Assembly: GCA_025056655.1 (NCBI GenBank)
Contig: JANWVL010000141.1
Coordinates: 1-64,000 of the forward strand
DNA length: 64,000 nucleotides
Direction: 5' to 3'
From: Candidatus Methylacidiphilales bacterium
Lineage (GTDB): Bacteria; Verrucomicrobiota; Verrucomicrobiia; Methylacidiphilales; JANWVL01
The notes under the pieces were generated by a model. It had not been told where the DNA came from, ran no database searches, and saw nothing but the letters and a program-made list of their open reading frames with translations. Each line of letters starts with the position of its first letter. The first letter of the stretch is position 1. The position numbers were made by a program, and so were the translations under genes. Below are positions 7,552 to 16,375 of this stretch, piece by piece.

Positions 7552-8480
7552 CTTCCCACCTCCACAACCTTCTCTCACAAAGCCAACTCAACCACGCCGC
7601 TGAATTTTTCATACACCAAAGCCTCAAAATCCTAGGACTCCTAAGCCTCATGATCTTCATCATCGGCTGGCTACGCACCTATCTCCCTCAAGACAACCTT
7701 CGTCGATTTCTCTCACAACACTCCGTTTTAGGCTACCTTGCAGCCGCCCTCTTCGGAGCCATCACGCCATTTTGCTCCTGCTCCTCGATCCCCATATTCA
7801 TCGGCTTTCTACAAGCACACGTCCCACTCGGCATCGCATTCACCTTCCTCGTCACATCACCGATCATCAACGAATACCTCGTCGTGCTCATGATCGCCAA
7901 CTTCGGCCTCTGGATCACCGTCACATACGTCCTAGCTGGCCTTCTCATCGGCATCAGCAGCGGCATCATTCTCCATCGCGCCTGTTTAGAAAACGAACTC
8001 GACCCCTCTCTCTATACCTCGTGCTCCCCAACAGACACCCCATCACACTACACCCACCTCTCTCAGCGCCTCCATCGTGCCATGAATGATGTCATAAACA
8101 TACTCCACAAATTATGGCTATGGATCCTCATCGGAGTCGGCATAGGCGCTCTCATCCACAATTATATCCCAGAAGAGACTCTTCAAAATTGGATAGGAAT
8201 TGCGCGCCCATTCGACGTCCCCCTCGCCACGCTTCTTGGCATCCCTCTCTACGGTAGCTGCGCCGCAATAGTTCCAGTCGCCACAGTGCTATTTCAAAAA
8301 GGCGTCCCCCTCGGCACAGCCCTTGCCTTCATGATGGCCATCTCAGCATTAAGCCTTCCCGAGGCAATCATGCTCAGACGCGTCATGACGTTAAGACTCA
8401 TCTTACGCTTTTTCGCTATCGTCACACTCGCAATCATCCTTGTCGGCTACCTGATAAATTTCCTCTCATCTCAGCTCTAG
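7521..8480 (+). CDS. Permease of the SO_0444/ArsP (DUF318) family
   Basis: 319 residues with about eight membrane segments in two halves separated by a hydrophilic loop (about residues 150-190). The first half has the family signature ITPFCSCSSIPIFIGF, with the paired cysteines that mark this permease family, followed by FLVTSPIINEYLVVLM. The second half has the related LYGSCAAIVPVATVLF. Relatives transport Cu/Zn or organoarsenicals out of the cell. ATG 7521 lies inside the preceding small Cys-rich gene and the GNAT gene follows 4 bases after the stop, so the genes are probably co-transcribed. The substrate is not predictable from sequence. Confidence 0.85.
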   Translation: MPASSPIGQITSHLHNLLSQSQLNHAAEFFIHQSLKILGLLSLMIFIIGWLRTYLPQDNLRRFLSQHSVLGYLAAALFGAITPFCSCSSIPIFIGFLQAHVPLGIAFTFLVTSPIINEYLVVLMIANFGLWITVTYVLAGLLIGISSGIILHRACLENELDPSLYTSCSPTDTPSHYTHLSQRLHRAMNDVINILHKLWLWILIGVGIGALIHNYIPEETLQNWIGIARPFDVPLATLLGIPLYGSCAAIVPVATVLFQKGVPLGTALAFMMAISALSLPEAIMLRRVMTLRLILRFFAIVTLAIILVGYLINFLSSQL

Positions 8481-8484
8481 CACA

Positions 8485-9204
8485 ATGCCCTCAACCCGCC
8501 CCTCTTCTCTACACATCCGCTTCTATCGCCCCGAGGACCGTCCCCACATCCGCAAACTATGTGCCGACACAGGCTTTCTCGGAAACCCCATCGATCCAGT
8601 CTTCCAAGATCGCGAACTCTTCGCAGATTTCCTCACCGCCTACTACACCGATTGGGAACCCGAAAGCGCACTTGTCTGTGAAGTCGATGGCATCGTAAAA
8701 GGCTATCTAATTGGCTGCCGCCACCCCTTCAGACAGCGCATCCACAATCTCATACACCTTCCCATCTATCTCATCAAAATTTTATCACGCCTCTTCACCT
8801 ACAACAGCGCCACACGCCGCTACCTCCGTTGGCTCCTCTTCAAAGGCCGAAAAGAAACCCCCTACACACCTCCGGCCACGCCACACTTCCACATCAACCT
8901 CCTACCAGAAGCTCGCAACGTCGCAAATACACGAGCCCTCATTGATGCTTTCCTCCACTACCTCAAGCAAAACGGAGAAAAATCCGTATACGGCCAAATC
9001 GTCACATTCGACCACCGTCGCACCCCAAGAATGTTCGAGCGTTACGGCTTCCACGTCATAGACAAACGCGAAATCACCAAATACCGCTACCTCCACCCCC
9101 AGCCCGTCTATCTCTACACCGTCATCAAAGACCTCACCCTCCACTCCACCCTCTACGGCCACAACCTTGCCCGACCCCATGAAAAATCTAAACCATCATC
9201 ATGA
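8485..9204 (+). CDS. GNAT-family N-acetyltransferase
   Basis: 239 residues. The N-terminal half begins with LHIRFYRPEDRPHIRKLC, a typical GNAT strand-helix entry; SALVCEVDGIVKGYLIG forms the beta2-beta4 region. The C-terminal half has INLLPEARN, GEKSVYGQIVTFDHRRTPRMF and ERYGF, matching the acetyl-CoA domain and the late conserved (F)YE(R)xGF motif. A basic hydrophobic stretch (about 85-118) is inserted in the middle. The acceptor is unknown. It follows the permease by 4 bases and overlaps the next gene in an ATGA start/stop overlap (9201-9204), so it shares a transcript with the deacetylase-like gene. Confidence 0.78.
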   Translation: MPSTRPSSLHIRFYRPEDRPHIRKLCADTGFLGNPIDPVFQDRELFADFLTAYYTDWEPESALVCEVDGIVKGYLIGCRHPFRQRIHNLIHLPIYLIKILSRLFTYNSATRRYLRWLLFKGRKETPYTPPATPHFHINLLPEARNVANTRALIDAFLHYLKQNGEKSVYGQIVTFDHRRTPRMFERYGFHVIDKREITKYRYLHPQPVYLYTVIKDLTLHSTLYGHNLARPHEKSKPSS

Positions 9205-10016
9205 AACGTTCACTCATCATTTCCCTTCACGACGTTCACCCCCACTCTCTCCCAAAAATCCAAGAGCAACGGCAACTCCTTCAAGAAATCGGCATCAAAA
9301 CCTGCTCTCTACTCGTCATCCCACACTACCATCACCGCACCCCCTGTGATCACCACCCACAATGCATCCAATACCTCCAAGCTCGACAAGCCACAGATGA
9401 AATCGTCCTCCACGGCTACTATCACGATCGTCGCGGCTTACCCCCCAATCTGCGCAACTTCTTCTGGACACACCTCTACACCCAAAACGAAGCAGAGTTC
9501 TGCGACCTCAACGAAACCCTCGCCGAAAAACGCCTTAACCAAGGTCTGATGCTCCTCCAAAAAATCGGCCTCTCCACCCACGGTTTCATCGCGCCAGGCT
9601 GGCTTCTCCACCCACGATGTATCCCCATTCTAAAACGACTAGGTTTTCTTTACACCACAACCCTACGCAAAATTATTCGCCTCAATGACCCCAATTCCCC
9701 GATCCTCGCTCATTCCCACTGCTGGAGCGCCCGATCACTCTGGCGACGCAGTTCATCCCAAGCTTGGAACTCCCTTCTCCTCAGACACACCCTCAATCAC
9801 CCCATCCTACGTGTGGCGCTTCATCCCCAAGATTTCCAGTTTCCACAATTGAAGAAACAAATCACCCGCATTATCCGTCAGGCTCTCCAGCTTGGATTTC
9901 AGCCGACAACTTACCGCGACTTCCTACTAGGCTCTACCGCTAATATTGCACCAGCACACTGCTCCACGTCAGCCCCCCACCAAACGCCACCAGCAACACC
10001 CAGTCACCTCGCTTAA
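9201..10016 (+). CDS. DUF2334-type polysaccharide deacetylase-like protein
   Basis: 271 residues. The NodB-fold motifs are visible: SLHDVHP (7-14; Asp and His ligands), LLVIPHYHH, the paired-His motif HGYYHDRRG (about 70-78), and FIAPGWLLHPRCIPIL. This matches the YheB/DUF2334 branch of carbohydrate esterase-like proteins. The substrate is unknown and no signal peptide is present. Starts in an ATGA overlap with the GNAT gene. The 3' end overlaps the convergent fabH by 77 bases, so the last 25 residues (Ala/Pro/Thr/His-rich) are encoded over the fabH C-terminus; the extension is probably nonessential. Confidence 0.8.
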   Translation: MKRSLIISLHDVHPHSLPKIQEQRQLLQEIGIKTCSLLVIPHYHHRTPCDHHPQCIQYLQARQATDEIVLHGYYHDRRGLPPNLRNFFWTHLYTQNEAEFCDLNETLAEKRLNQGLMLLQKIGLSTHGFIAPGWLLHPRCIPILKRLGFLYTTTLRKIIRLNDPNSPILAHSHCWSARSLWRRSSSQAWNSLLLRHTLNHPILRVALHPQDFQFPQLKKQITRIIRQALQLGFQPTTYRDFLLGSTANIAPAHCSTSAPHQTPPATPSHLA

Positions 10017-10920
10017 TCCTTCCCTCAGCCGACGCCTCATGAATCGCGATCGGAATACAAGCCGCAGACGTATTGCCATACCGATCTAGATTCACATACA
10101 CGCGCTCCATCCCGATTTTAAGACGTTGCGCAACCGACTCAATAATTCGCAAATTCGCCTGATGAGGAATGACGCACGCGAGATCTTCAGCCTTGACGCC
10201 TGCCTTTTCAAGGCATGCCACAGCGGATTCATTCATCGCTGTCACTGCTTTCTTATAGACCTCGCGCCCTTCCATCACTATGCAAGGCGTCGGGACATTC
10301 TCTACAGTAGGCCCAAACGGAGAAGCCACAACAGCCCCATTAAGATACAAAATTTCATTCTGCGTCCCATCTGCTCCAAGTATCGAAGCCGCTATCCCTC
10401 TTCCCTCCCCCTCCTTCAAAACAGCTGCTCCAGCCCCGTCTCCAAAAAGCACACACGTATTTCGATCTTTCCAATTCACAATCCCAGAAAGTTTCTCCGC
10501 TCCCACTAGCAAGACATTCCTTGCCGTTCCACTCTCAATCAACCCACGAGCCACCTCCATCCCATACAAAAAACCAGAGCAAGCAGCTTGAATATCAAAC
10601 GCAAAAGCTCGATGAGCACCAACCAGCCGTTGAATATGACAGGCCGTAGAAGGAAACACCGTATCCGCAGTGCATGTCGCACATATAATCGCATCGATCT
10701 CCTCTGCTCGTAGGCCCCCATTTTCCAAGGCTTGACGAGCGGCCGCAGCACCCATCATCGACGCCGTCTCATCCGGAGCCGCGATTCTGCGTTCCCTTAT
10801 ACCCGTTCGCTCCCTGATCCAAGCATCCGTCGTCTCCACCATCTGCTCTAAATCATGATTAGTGAGAACCCGCTTGGGCACATACATCCCCGTAGAGTGA
10901 ATCGTGATAGCTCTATTCAC
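9940..10920 (-). CDS. fabH: FabH, beta-ketoacyl-ACP synthase III
   Basis: 326 residues, GTG start at 10920. The KAS III catalytic triad is intact: Cys114 in AACSGFLYG, His253 in IPHQANLRI and Asn283 in YGNTSAA. The N-terminus (TGMYVPKRVLTN, WIRERTGIRERR) and the C-terminus (LLVAFGGGLTWSSVLVQY) are canonical. It condenses acetyl-CoA with malonyl-ACP to start fatty acid synthesis. It is the last gene of the long minus-strand run that begins with fabD and fabG 14 kb upstream. Its 95-base upstream gap contains two small perfect inverted repeats, and its 3' end overlaps the convergent deacetylase-like gene. Confidence 0.95.
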   Translation of the reverse strand: MNRAITIHSTGMYVPKRVLTNHDLEQMVETTDAWIRERTGIRERRIAAPDETASMMGAAAARQALENGGLRAEEIDAIICATCTADTVFPSTACHIQRLVGAHRAFAFDIQAACSGFLYGMEVARGLIESGTARNVLLVGAEKLSGIVNWKDRNTCVLFGDGAGAAVLKEGEGRGIAASILGADGTQNEILYLNGAVVASPFGPTVENVPTPCIVMEGREVYKKAVTAMNESAVACLEKAGVKAEDLACVIPHQANLRIIESVAQRLKIGMERVYVNLDRYGNTSAACIPIAIHEASAEGRIKRGDWVLLVAFGGGLTWSSVLVQY

Positions 10921-11015
10921 AAAGTTACTGCTTAGTTCGTTATGTTGTAAATGATCAGCCTATCCTTACTGTCTCCGCGGAGCAAGCCTAGCTTAGCGAT
11001 GTTTATCGCACACGT

Positions 11016-11696
11016 CTAACGCACAGGCTGAGCACGTCGCACCTCTTCTTCAGCCCTTTGCTGAGTCTCCTCACGAATTCTTCCTCGATTCAATAAATCT
11101 CTGACTTCTCCTAGAGTGAGCGGTCGATCAGGAAATTCTCCCGTCATCGAAAATGCATCGTTAATCCTCTCCAAGTCCCGTTGAATTAAGGCGAGCTCTT
11201 TACCTTGATAGGCTTTGAGCGGCAGCGATCGGTCAAAGCCTCTAGCTTTGCGGTCACTTTCAGATGTCAACTGCCGCTCAGACCAAGGATGCTCGCTTTT
11301 TTCATCACGGAAACGAGCTTTCCAACGCACATCCTCATAAAAACTATCATTCCAATGATGATTCCGTGTTCGAAATACAGCCTCAGAATCGAAGCCACGT
11401 GCTCGCCTTGAGCTTTGCAAAAAGGACTTCGAGAAACCTCCCTCTACTTCAGTTTTTTTCCATGATCGCTGCCACCACGGGCGACTATCTTTGCTTCGAG
11501 CTAAATCGGAAGGGGAGAGAATTCGAGCTCTGTATTCATCACGCTTTCGAATACCTGATTGTTTCTCTTGAATGGCTTCAATTCTCTCATCCTCAGGTGC
11601 TTTTTTCTTCTGGCCCCCAAACGAAAACCATCCCATTGCTCCAGAAGTTCCTCCTGCCCAAAAAATAAGAAGCAGAAGATAAAGAAATAGCCTCAT
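11016..11696 (-). CDS. Secreted, highly charged protein of unknown function
   Basis: 226 residues. A signal peptide is clear (MRLFLYLLLLIFWAGGTSGA, cleavage near residue 20). The mature part is unusually rich in Arg, Lys, Glu and aromatic residues, with a WW pair around 74, repeated ARGFD segments (about 98 and 152), and a helical C-terminus beginning near LALIQRDLERINDAF that contains GEVRDLLNRGRI. I recognise no family. It sits between the ACT protein and fabH in the same direction, with 47 and 95 base gaps. Likely periplasmic or envelope-associated. Confidence 0.65.
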   Translation of the reverse strand: MRLFLYLLLLIFWAGGTSGAMGWFSFGGQKKKAPEDERIEAIQEKQSGIRKRDEYRARILSPSDLARSKDSRPWWQRSWKKTEVEGGFSKSFLQSSRRARGFDSEAVFRTRNHHWNDSFYEDVRWKARFRDEKSEHPWSERQLTSESDRKARGFDRSLPLKAYQGKELALIQRDLERINDAFSMTGEFPDRPLTLGEVRDLLNRGRIREETQQRAEEEVRRAQPVR

Positions 11697-11743
11697 ATCC
11701 TCAACTTAAAACCAACACACCTTAAAATCAACGACCGCATACC

Positions 11744-12199
11744 TCAGCGCGAGATGTCGTCTTGCGACAAAATCCTAAATTGATGGCGCCGCAACACATC
11801 GCATGCAATCTCCTGATCCTCTACATGTAGCGCGAGGATCGGTTTATCATCAGGCGTGATCAAAAAAGCATAAGTGAAATAGATATTGCACTCAGCCTGC
11901 CAGAGCGCTCGCAAGACGTCTCGAAGGCTCTCCGCCCCATGGGGAAGCTCGACCGCAACTAATGGCGTCTCCGTATAAGGCAGTGTGTGTTCCTGTAAAA
12001 TCGCGCGGGTCGTCTCGGGATCACTTACAATTATCCGCACAATCGCCGAATCAGCAGTATCCAATATAGTCAGCGCCACTATCAAAATGTGATGCGATGA
12101 TAGCAAATTAGTTAATTCAAGAAGACGCCCTGGCTTGTTGGCTAAAAAAATAGAGAACTGCGGAATATGCGGACTCAAAGCGCCTTGAGCAGTTTCCAT
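11744..12199 (-). CDS. Tandem ACT-domain protein
   Basis: 151 residues. Two ACT domains fit the sequence: residues about 14-75 (FSIFLANKPGRLLELTNLL, with the conserved N/D-K-P-G-x-L) and about 80-150 (VAVELPHGAESLRDVLRAL, then YFTYAFLITPDDKPILAL). The arrangement resembles small stand-alone ACT proteins that bind amino acids and regulate enzymes. Located 21 bases downstream of an isochorismatase-type gene. A regulatory role toward aromatic amino-acid metabolism, hinted at by the indolepyruvate oxidoreductase in the same gene run, is inference. Confidence 0.78.
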   Translation of the reverse strand: METAQGALSPHIPQFSIFLANKPGRLLELTNLLSSHHILIVALTILDTADSAIVRIIVSDPETTRAILQEHTLPYTETPLVAVELPHGAESLRDVLRALWQAECNIYFTYAFLITPDDKPILALHVEDQEIACDVLRRHQFRILSQDDISR

Positions 12200-12220
12200 A
12201 GTCGGTGGCTAAAGAAGTGT

Positions 12221-12763
12221 TTAAATTAATCTTTTAATATGATCTTGGATAGCTTTGAAAGCTGAATGTTCAGCACTCCCCAACAGCTCATAGCTCAGAG
12301 CCTCAAGTGTGGTGATTAAAATCTGATCCGTCGCCAATTCGCGCAAGGCTACCTCATGATCAATAAGATGTCGTGACGCCACTGCATCGGCCAGAAGATA
12401 AGGAATATGCTCTCGACCACGCAGATCATAAATCGTCTGCCGCACGCACACATGGGTCTCAAGACCGCACACAATCACGTATTTGGGAAGCTTCGCGGGA
12501 AGCACCGAAAAAGCAGAAAAGGTCGTCTTATGAAATAACTGCGCAGCGTCACCCGCAGCTTCTTTGATCGAAGCAACTGTCGGACCCAACTTCTGAGGGA
12601 CTTGTTCAGTAATGAAAATCGGTATCTGAAGTAAGCGCGCAATATGAGCTGCTGCTACAATTCGGTTCTCAAGCCGCTGTGGCTCCGGCATCACGGCCAA
12701 AAGTTTTTCTTGAACATCAACGATCAATAAAGCCGCATTCGACTGAGGAAGGCGCCATGACAT
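12221..12763 (-). CDS. Isochorismatase-family cysteine hydrolase
   Basis: 180 residues. The Asp-Lys-Cys catalytic set is visible: Asp16 in LLIVDVQEKL, Lys79 in FHKTTFSAF and Cys106 in CGLETHVCVRQT. Length and motifs match the YcaC-like/hydrolase branch rather than true isochorismatase. Such proteins are usually amidases acting on small molecules; the substrate cannot be read from the sequence. Located 68 bases downstream of recG and 21 upstream of the ACT gene, so probably in one transcript. Confidence 0.85.
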   Translation of the reverse strand: MSWRLPQSNAALLIVDVQEKLLAVMPEPQRLENRIVAAAHIARLLQIPIFITEQVPQKLGPTVASIKEAAGDAAQLFHKTTFSAFSVLPAKLPKYVIVCGLETHVCVRQTIYDLRGREHIPYLLADAVASRHLIDHEVALRELATDQILITTLEALSYELLGSAEHSAFKAIQDHIKRLI

Positions 12764-12831
12764 AAAATGATCTTAAGAATGCGAAAGAAGTTTTGACGAG
12801 AAGAAATCTCAGGGAAAAGACGAAACCCTTA

Positions 12832-14958
12832 TCAAGCAATCGCCTTGAGAAGAGGTATGCTCCCTTCCAGTTTAGTCAAGTAAGCTTTCAGCTTTGGATA
12901 ACGACCGAGCTCAGGATCCTCATGAATTACCGACTCAGCTTGTTCACGCGCCCGCTCAAGCAGATGAAGATCATGGAGAGGATCTCCTATCGCCAGTGGT
13001 GGAAGACCACTCTGCTCCGTGCCTAGCACATTCCCAGGACCACGGATCTTCAAGTCTTCCTCTGCTACACGAAAGCCATCATGAGTTTCCTCAAGTATCT
13101 TCAAGCGCCGCCATCCCTCTACCTGAGCGGGATCGCCGATCAGCACACAATAAGACTTTTGATTTTTTCCACGGCCAACACGCCCACGTAACTGGTGAAG
13201 TTGAGCGAGCCCAAAACGTTCAGCATTTTCGATTACCATCATGGTAGCTTGCGGAACGTCTACCCCGACTTCGATTACTGTCGTGGAAACCAACACATGC
13301 GTGCGTCCTTCCCGAAAGGATTGCATGACTTGTTGTTTCTCCTCCGCAGACAATCTCCCATGCATGAGATCAACCTTATACGGTGAAAGGATTCGTCTTA
13401 ATTCCTCCACTTGAGATTGGACTGCCTTTGCCTCGAGCTTTTCGGATTCCTCCACTAGAGGATATACGACGTAAGCCTGGTGCCCCTTCTCAAGCTCTTT
13501 CTTCATAAAGCTCCATACCTTTGGCAAATCCTCTTCACAACGGACCGCGGTGATCACTTTTCCCCTGCCTGGAGGTAATTCGTCTAAAATCGAAACTTCC
13601 AAATCACCATATACGGTCATCGCTAATGTGCGAGGAATAGGAGTAGCAGACATGACAAGCACATCCGCCTGTGAACCCTTATTAATCAAAGCTAGTCGCT
13701 GCATAACCCCGAATTTATGCTGCTCATCGATCACAATCATTCCGAGATTTGAAGCATCGTAGCTCTCATAGAGCAGCGCATGTGTGCCCACGACTATATG
13801 ACCGTGCTCCCCGTATAAATTTTTAAGAAGGTCATCCGTGTCTAGCGGTGATTGATGATAAATCTTTTTTGATCCAGTGAGCAATCCGACCGAGATTCCA
13901 AGTGGCTCAAGCCAGCCACGTAGATTGTAGTAATGTTGCTCAGCCAAAATTTCCGTCGGAGCCATCAACGCTGCATTTTCTCCACGTTCTACTGCGAGAA
14001 TCATCGCAGCTGTAGCGACTATTGTTTTCCCCGCACCGACATCCCCCTGAAGCAGCCGATGCATTGGGGAAGGACGCGAAAGTCCCTCTTGAATTTCCTG
14101 TATCGCTCGAGACTGTGCTCGAGTCAGTGGAAAACCTAAATTTTTCAAAAACAAGTCGAGAAATCTTTTTTTCACAGGCGGACGATGACGCGGAATCGCC
14201 AACCGAGCAGCCTTACGTTTGGCAACTAGACACTGCAAATAGAAAAACTCGTCGTAAACCAATCGCCGACGCGCCTCACGGGCTTCCTCTAGGCTTCGTG
14301 GGAAATGCACGCGCGACAAGGCCTCACTAAGACTGAGCATGTCCGTAGGTGGCGGGTATATTTCATCCACACTAATCCTCGCGGATGGTGAATCTGAACG
14401 CATGAGTTGTATCAGATCCCATATAGCGCGGCGCATGCCTCGCTGGCCGATACCCTCAGTCAATCTATAAATCGGTGTCCAGCGATCTATGTGAATATGC
14501 TCCTCGTCTCCTGCAGAAAGGACTTCATAATCTGGATGGATCATCACCCAACTCTGTTTTCCCATCTTTAAACGTCCATAGACGATAACTTCCTTCCCCT
14601 GCGTTAGAATCTTTGCCAGGTATGGCATGTGAAACCACATGCATCGAAGCACATTTTTGCGATCCAAAACGGCTTTTTGAGCAATCCATATTTCAAAAAC
14701 TTCTCGTCCCCCTTTCCATCTCATCAGGCGTGCCGAGCTAATCCGGCCTCGATAAGTCAACGCCTCTCCTTCCTCTGCTTCGGACAAAGATTTCCATTGT
14801 GTGCGATCCTCGTATCGAACGGGAAGATGCAACAAAAGATCACGAGGTGTCTCAAAGCCCATTTTCTTGAGAGCTCGAATTTGTGCCCGCGGAAGACGTA
14901 AGACACGCTCCAGTTCTAGCTCCTCTGGGCATTCGAGAGAGTTCAGTTTTATGGGCAT
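12832..14958 (-). CDS. recG: RecG, ATP-dependent branched-DNA helicase
   Basis: 708 residues from the ATG at 14958. The frame stays open 35 codons further upstream inside the preceding gene, but that extension is not RecG-like. The ATG overlaps the end of the upstream dehydrogenase gene by 10 bases. N-terminal wedge/OB domain (about 1-200), Walker A GDVGAGKT at 305-312, DEQH box at 411-414, MSATPIPRTLAMTVYGDLE, and the terminal motif VI region RGRVGRG. RecG remodels stalled replication forks and Holliday junctions. Translational coupling with the upstream gene is likely from the overlap. Confidence 0.95.
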   Translation of the reverse strand: MPIKLNSLECPEELELERVLRLPRAQIRALKKMGFETPRDLLLHLPVRYEDRTQWKSLSEAEEGEALTYRGRISSARLMRWKGGREVFEIWIAQKAVLDRKNVLRCMWFHMPYLAKILTQGKEVIVYGRLKMGKQSWVMIHPDYEVLSAGDEEHIHIDRWTPIYRLTEGIGQRGMRRAIWDLIQLMRSDSPSARISVDEIYPPPTDMLSLSEALSRVHFPRSLEEAREARRRLVYDEFFYLQCLVAKRKAARLAIPRHRPPVKKRFLDLFLKNLGFPLTRAQSRAIQEIQEGLSRPSPMHRLLQGDVGAGKTIVATAAMILAVERGENAALMAPTEILAEQHYYNLRGWLEPLGISVGLLTGSKKIYHQSPLDTDDLLKNLYGEHGHIVVGTHALLYESYDASNLGMIVIDEQHKFGVMQRLALINKGSQADVLVMSATPIPRTLAMTVYGDLEVSILDELPPGRGKVITAVRCEEDLPKVWSFMKKELEKGHQAYVVYPLVEESEKLEAKAVQSQVEELRRILSPYKVDLMHGRLSAEEKQQVMQSFREGRTHVLVSTTVIEVGVDVPQATMMVIENAERFGLAQLHQLRGRVGRGKNQKSYCVLIGDPAQVEGWRRLKILEETHDGFRVAEEDLKIRGPGNVLGTEQSGLPPLAIGDPLHDLHLLERAREQAESVIHEDPELGRYPKLKAYLTKLEGSIPLLKAIA

Positions 14959-16373
14959 TGAGCAGCGATTTCCTCTGCTGGATAAGTCCAGATTTCGGCT
15001 AGCGTCGGATGATAATGGGGCATGGCAGCGAGATCTTTTGCTGTTGCGCCGAAATAAATGCACGGCACAATTTCATGAATCAAGTCCGACGCCATAGGCC
15101 CCACAGCTGACGCGCCCAAGATACGTCCAGTGCCTTTCTCTGCGAGTATTTTCACAATCCCGTATTCTGCCCCATGAATGATTGACTTTCCATGATCATT
15201 AAAGGGATAAGTGGCTTTAAGGTAAGGCACTCTATTTTGTATAAGGTCTCGTTCTCTAAATCCCACTCGCGCAAGCTCGGGTGAAGTGAAAATAACAGCC
15301 ATACTCAAAGATTTCCACGGCATGCTAGCTCTCTCACTTTCTCCAAGCGCAACAGCTACAGCATTTGACCCAGCAATTTCACCAGCACGAACTGCGACAT
15401 GGACAACCCTCTCTTCCCCTGTTACATCGCCTGCGGCAAATATGTGGCTCTGGTTTGTTTGTTGATGCGCATTGACGAGCACTCGACCGCCTTTCATCTC
15501 GATAGATGCGGCTTCTAGGTTGAGTCCACTTATTGCAGGTTGCCGTCCCAGACCATGAAAAATTTCCTCCGCGATTAATTCTCGTCGCGCGTTCTGGTGT
15601 TCAAAGGTCACCCTCTTACCATTAGGAGTATTTTCGATCGAGATAAGCTCTACTCCCTTGCATACCTTGATTCCATCAGCCTGTAGAGCTGCTTCTAACT
15701 CCGCTGCTATGTCCACATCAAAGTCACGAGCAATTTGATCGCTCCGTTGAAGCAAGGTCACTTCAGTCCCCAGCTCATGATAAAATTGGGCAAATTCAAG
15801 CGCCACGGCTCCTCCTCCGAGGACGATTAGAGATTGCGGAATGTGAGAGCGTTCCAACGCTGCATCACTCGTGAGAGGATCTGCCTCACGTAATCCTGGA
15901 ATCGAAGGCCAATGAATTTCTGAACCAGTCGCAATAACAAACGCCTTAGCTTGTAATCGGCTTATGCCATCCGTGCTCTCGACTTGAAGTTGATGTGAAT
16001 TAATGAATGAAGCTTTTCCTCGGATGAAGGTAAATACTCCTTGTGTAAGTTGATGGATACGATGCTCCGCAAAGCCACGTATAAGGTCATCTTTTCTTTT
16101 CCAGATTCTATCGGCATTTGGTGATGCTGAAGGATTTAGCAGTCCAAATTTCTCCGCTTCACGAATGGCCCGGTAGCGATGACTGCTTTCAAGGAGTGCT
16201 TTAGTGGGCATACAGCCTCGCAAAATGCATAATCCGCCCAGTTGCGAAGCTCCTTCTATTAAAGCAACACGGCCTTTAGGGTTGACCCCACGTTTTGTGA
16301 ATTCTGACACAGCAGTGCGAGCCGCGGCGTATCCCGCGCTGCCCCCGCCAATAATGATGACGTCTAAGTCCAT
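14949..16373 (-). CDS. Dihydrolipoamide dehydrogenase-like pyridine nucleotide-disulphide oxidoreductase
   Basis: 474 residues from ATG 16373, 2 bases after the helicase stop; an in-frame ATG at 16397 would add eight residues and overlap the helicase. FAD-binding GGGSAGYAAA at the N-terminus, the redox-active pair Cys49/Cys54 in LCILRGCMPTKALL, the NAD(P) Rossmann motif VLGGGAVALEFAQFY, and the C-terminal catalytic His455/Glu460 in HYHPTLAE. These match the Lpd/mercuric reductase-type family. No 2-oxoacid dehydrogenase E1/E2 genes are nearby, so whether it serves a classical complex is unknown. The gap between helix and first FAD strand includes an extra FTKRGVNPKG loop. Confidence 0.88.
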   Translation of the reverse strand: MDLDVIIIGGGSAGYAAARTAVSEFTKRGVNPKGRVALIEGASQLGGLCILRGCMPTKALLESSHRYRAIREAEKFGLLNPSASPNADRIWKRKDDLIRGFAEHRIHQLTQGVFTFIRGKASFINSHQLQVESTDGISRLQAKAFVIATGSEIHWPSIPGLREADPLTSDAALERSHIPQSLIVLGGGAVALEFAQFYHELGTEVTLLQRSDQIARDFDVDIAAELEAALQADGIKVCKGVELISIENTPNGKRVTFEHQNARRELIAEEIFHGLGRQPAISGLNLEAASIEMKGGRVLVNAHQQTNQSHIFAAGDVTGEERVVHVAVRAGEIAGSNAVAVALGESERASMPWKSLSMAVIFTSPELARVGFRERDLIQNRVPYLKATYPFNDHGKSIIHGAEYGIVKILAEKGTGRILGASAVGPMASDLIHEIVPCIYFGATAKDLAAMPHYHPTLAEIWTYPAEEIAAQCP

Positions 16374-16375
16374 AA

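Noticed and set aside
14959-15063. Extended N-terminus for RecG
   Set aside because: The extension is read over the coding sequence of the upstream dehydrogenase, is Arg/Ser-rich, and does not resemble RecG; the ATG at 14958 fits.
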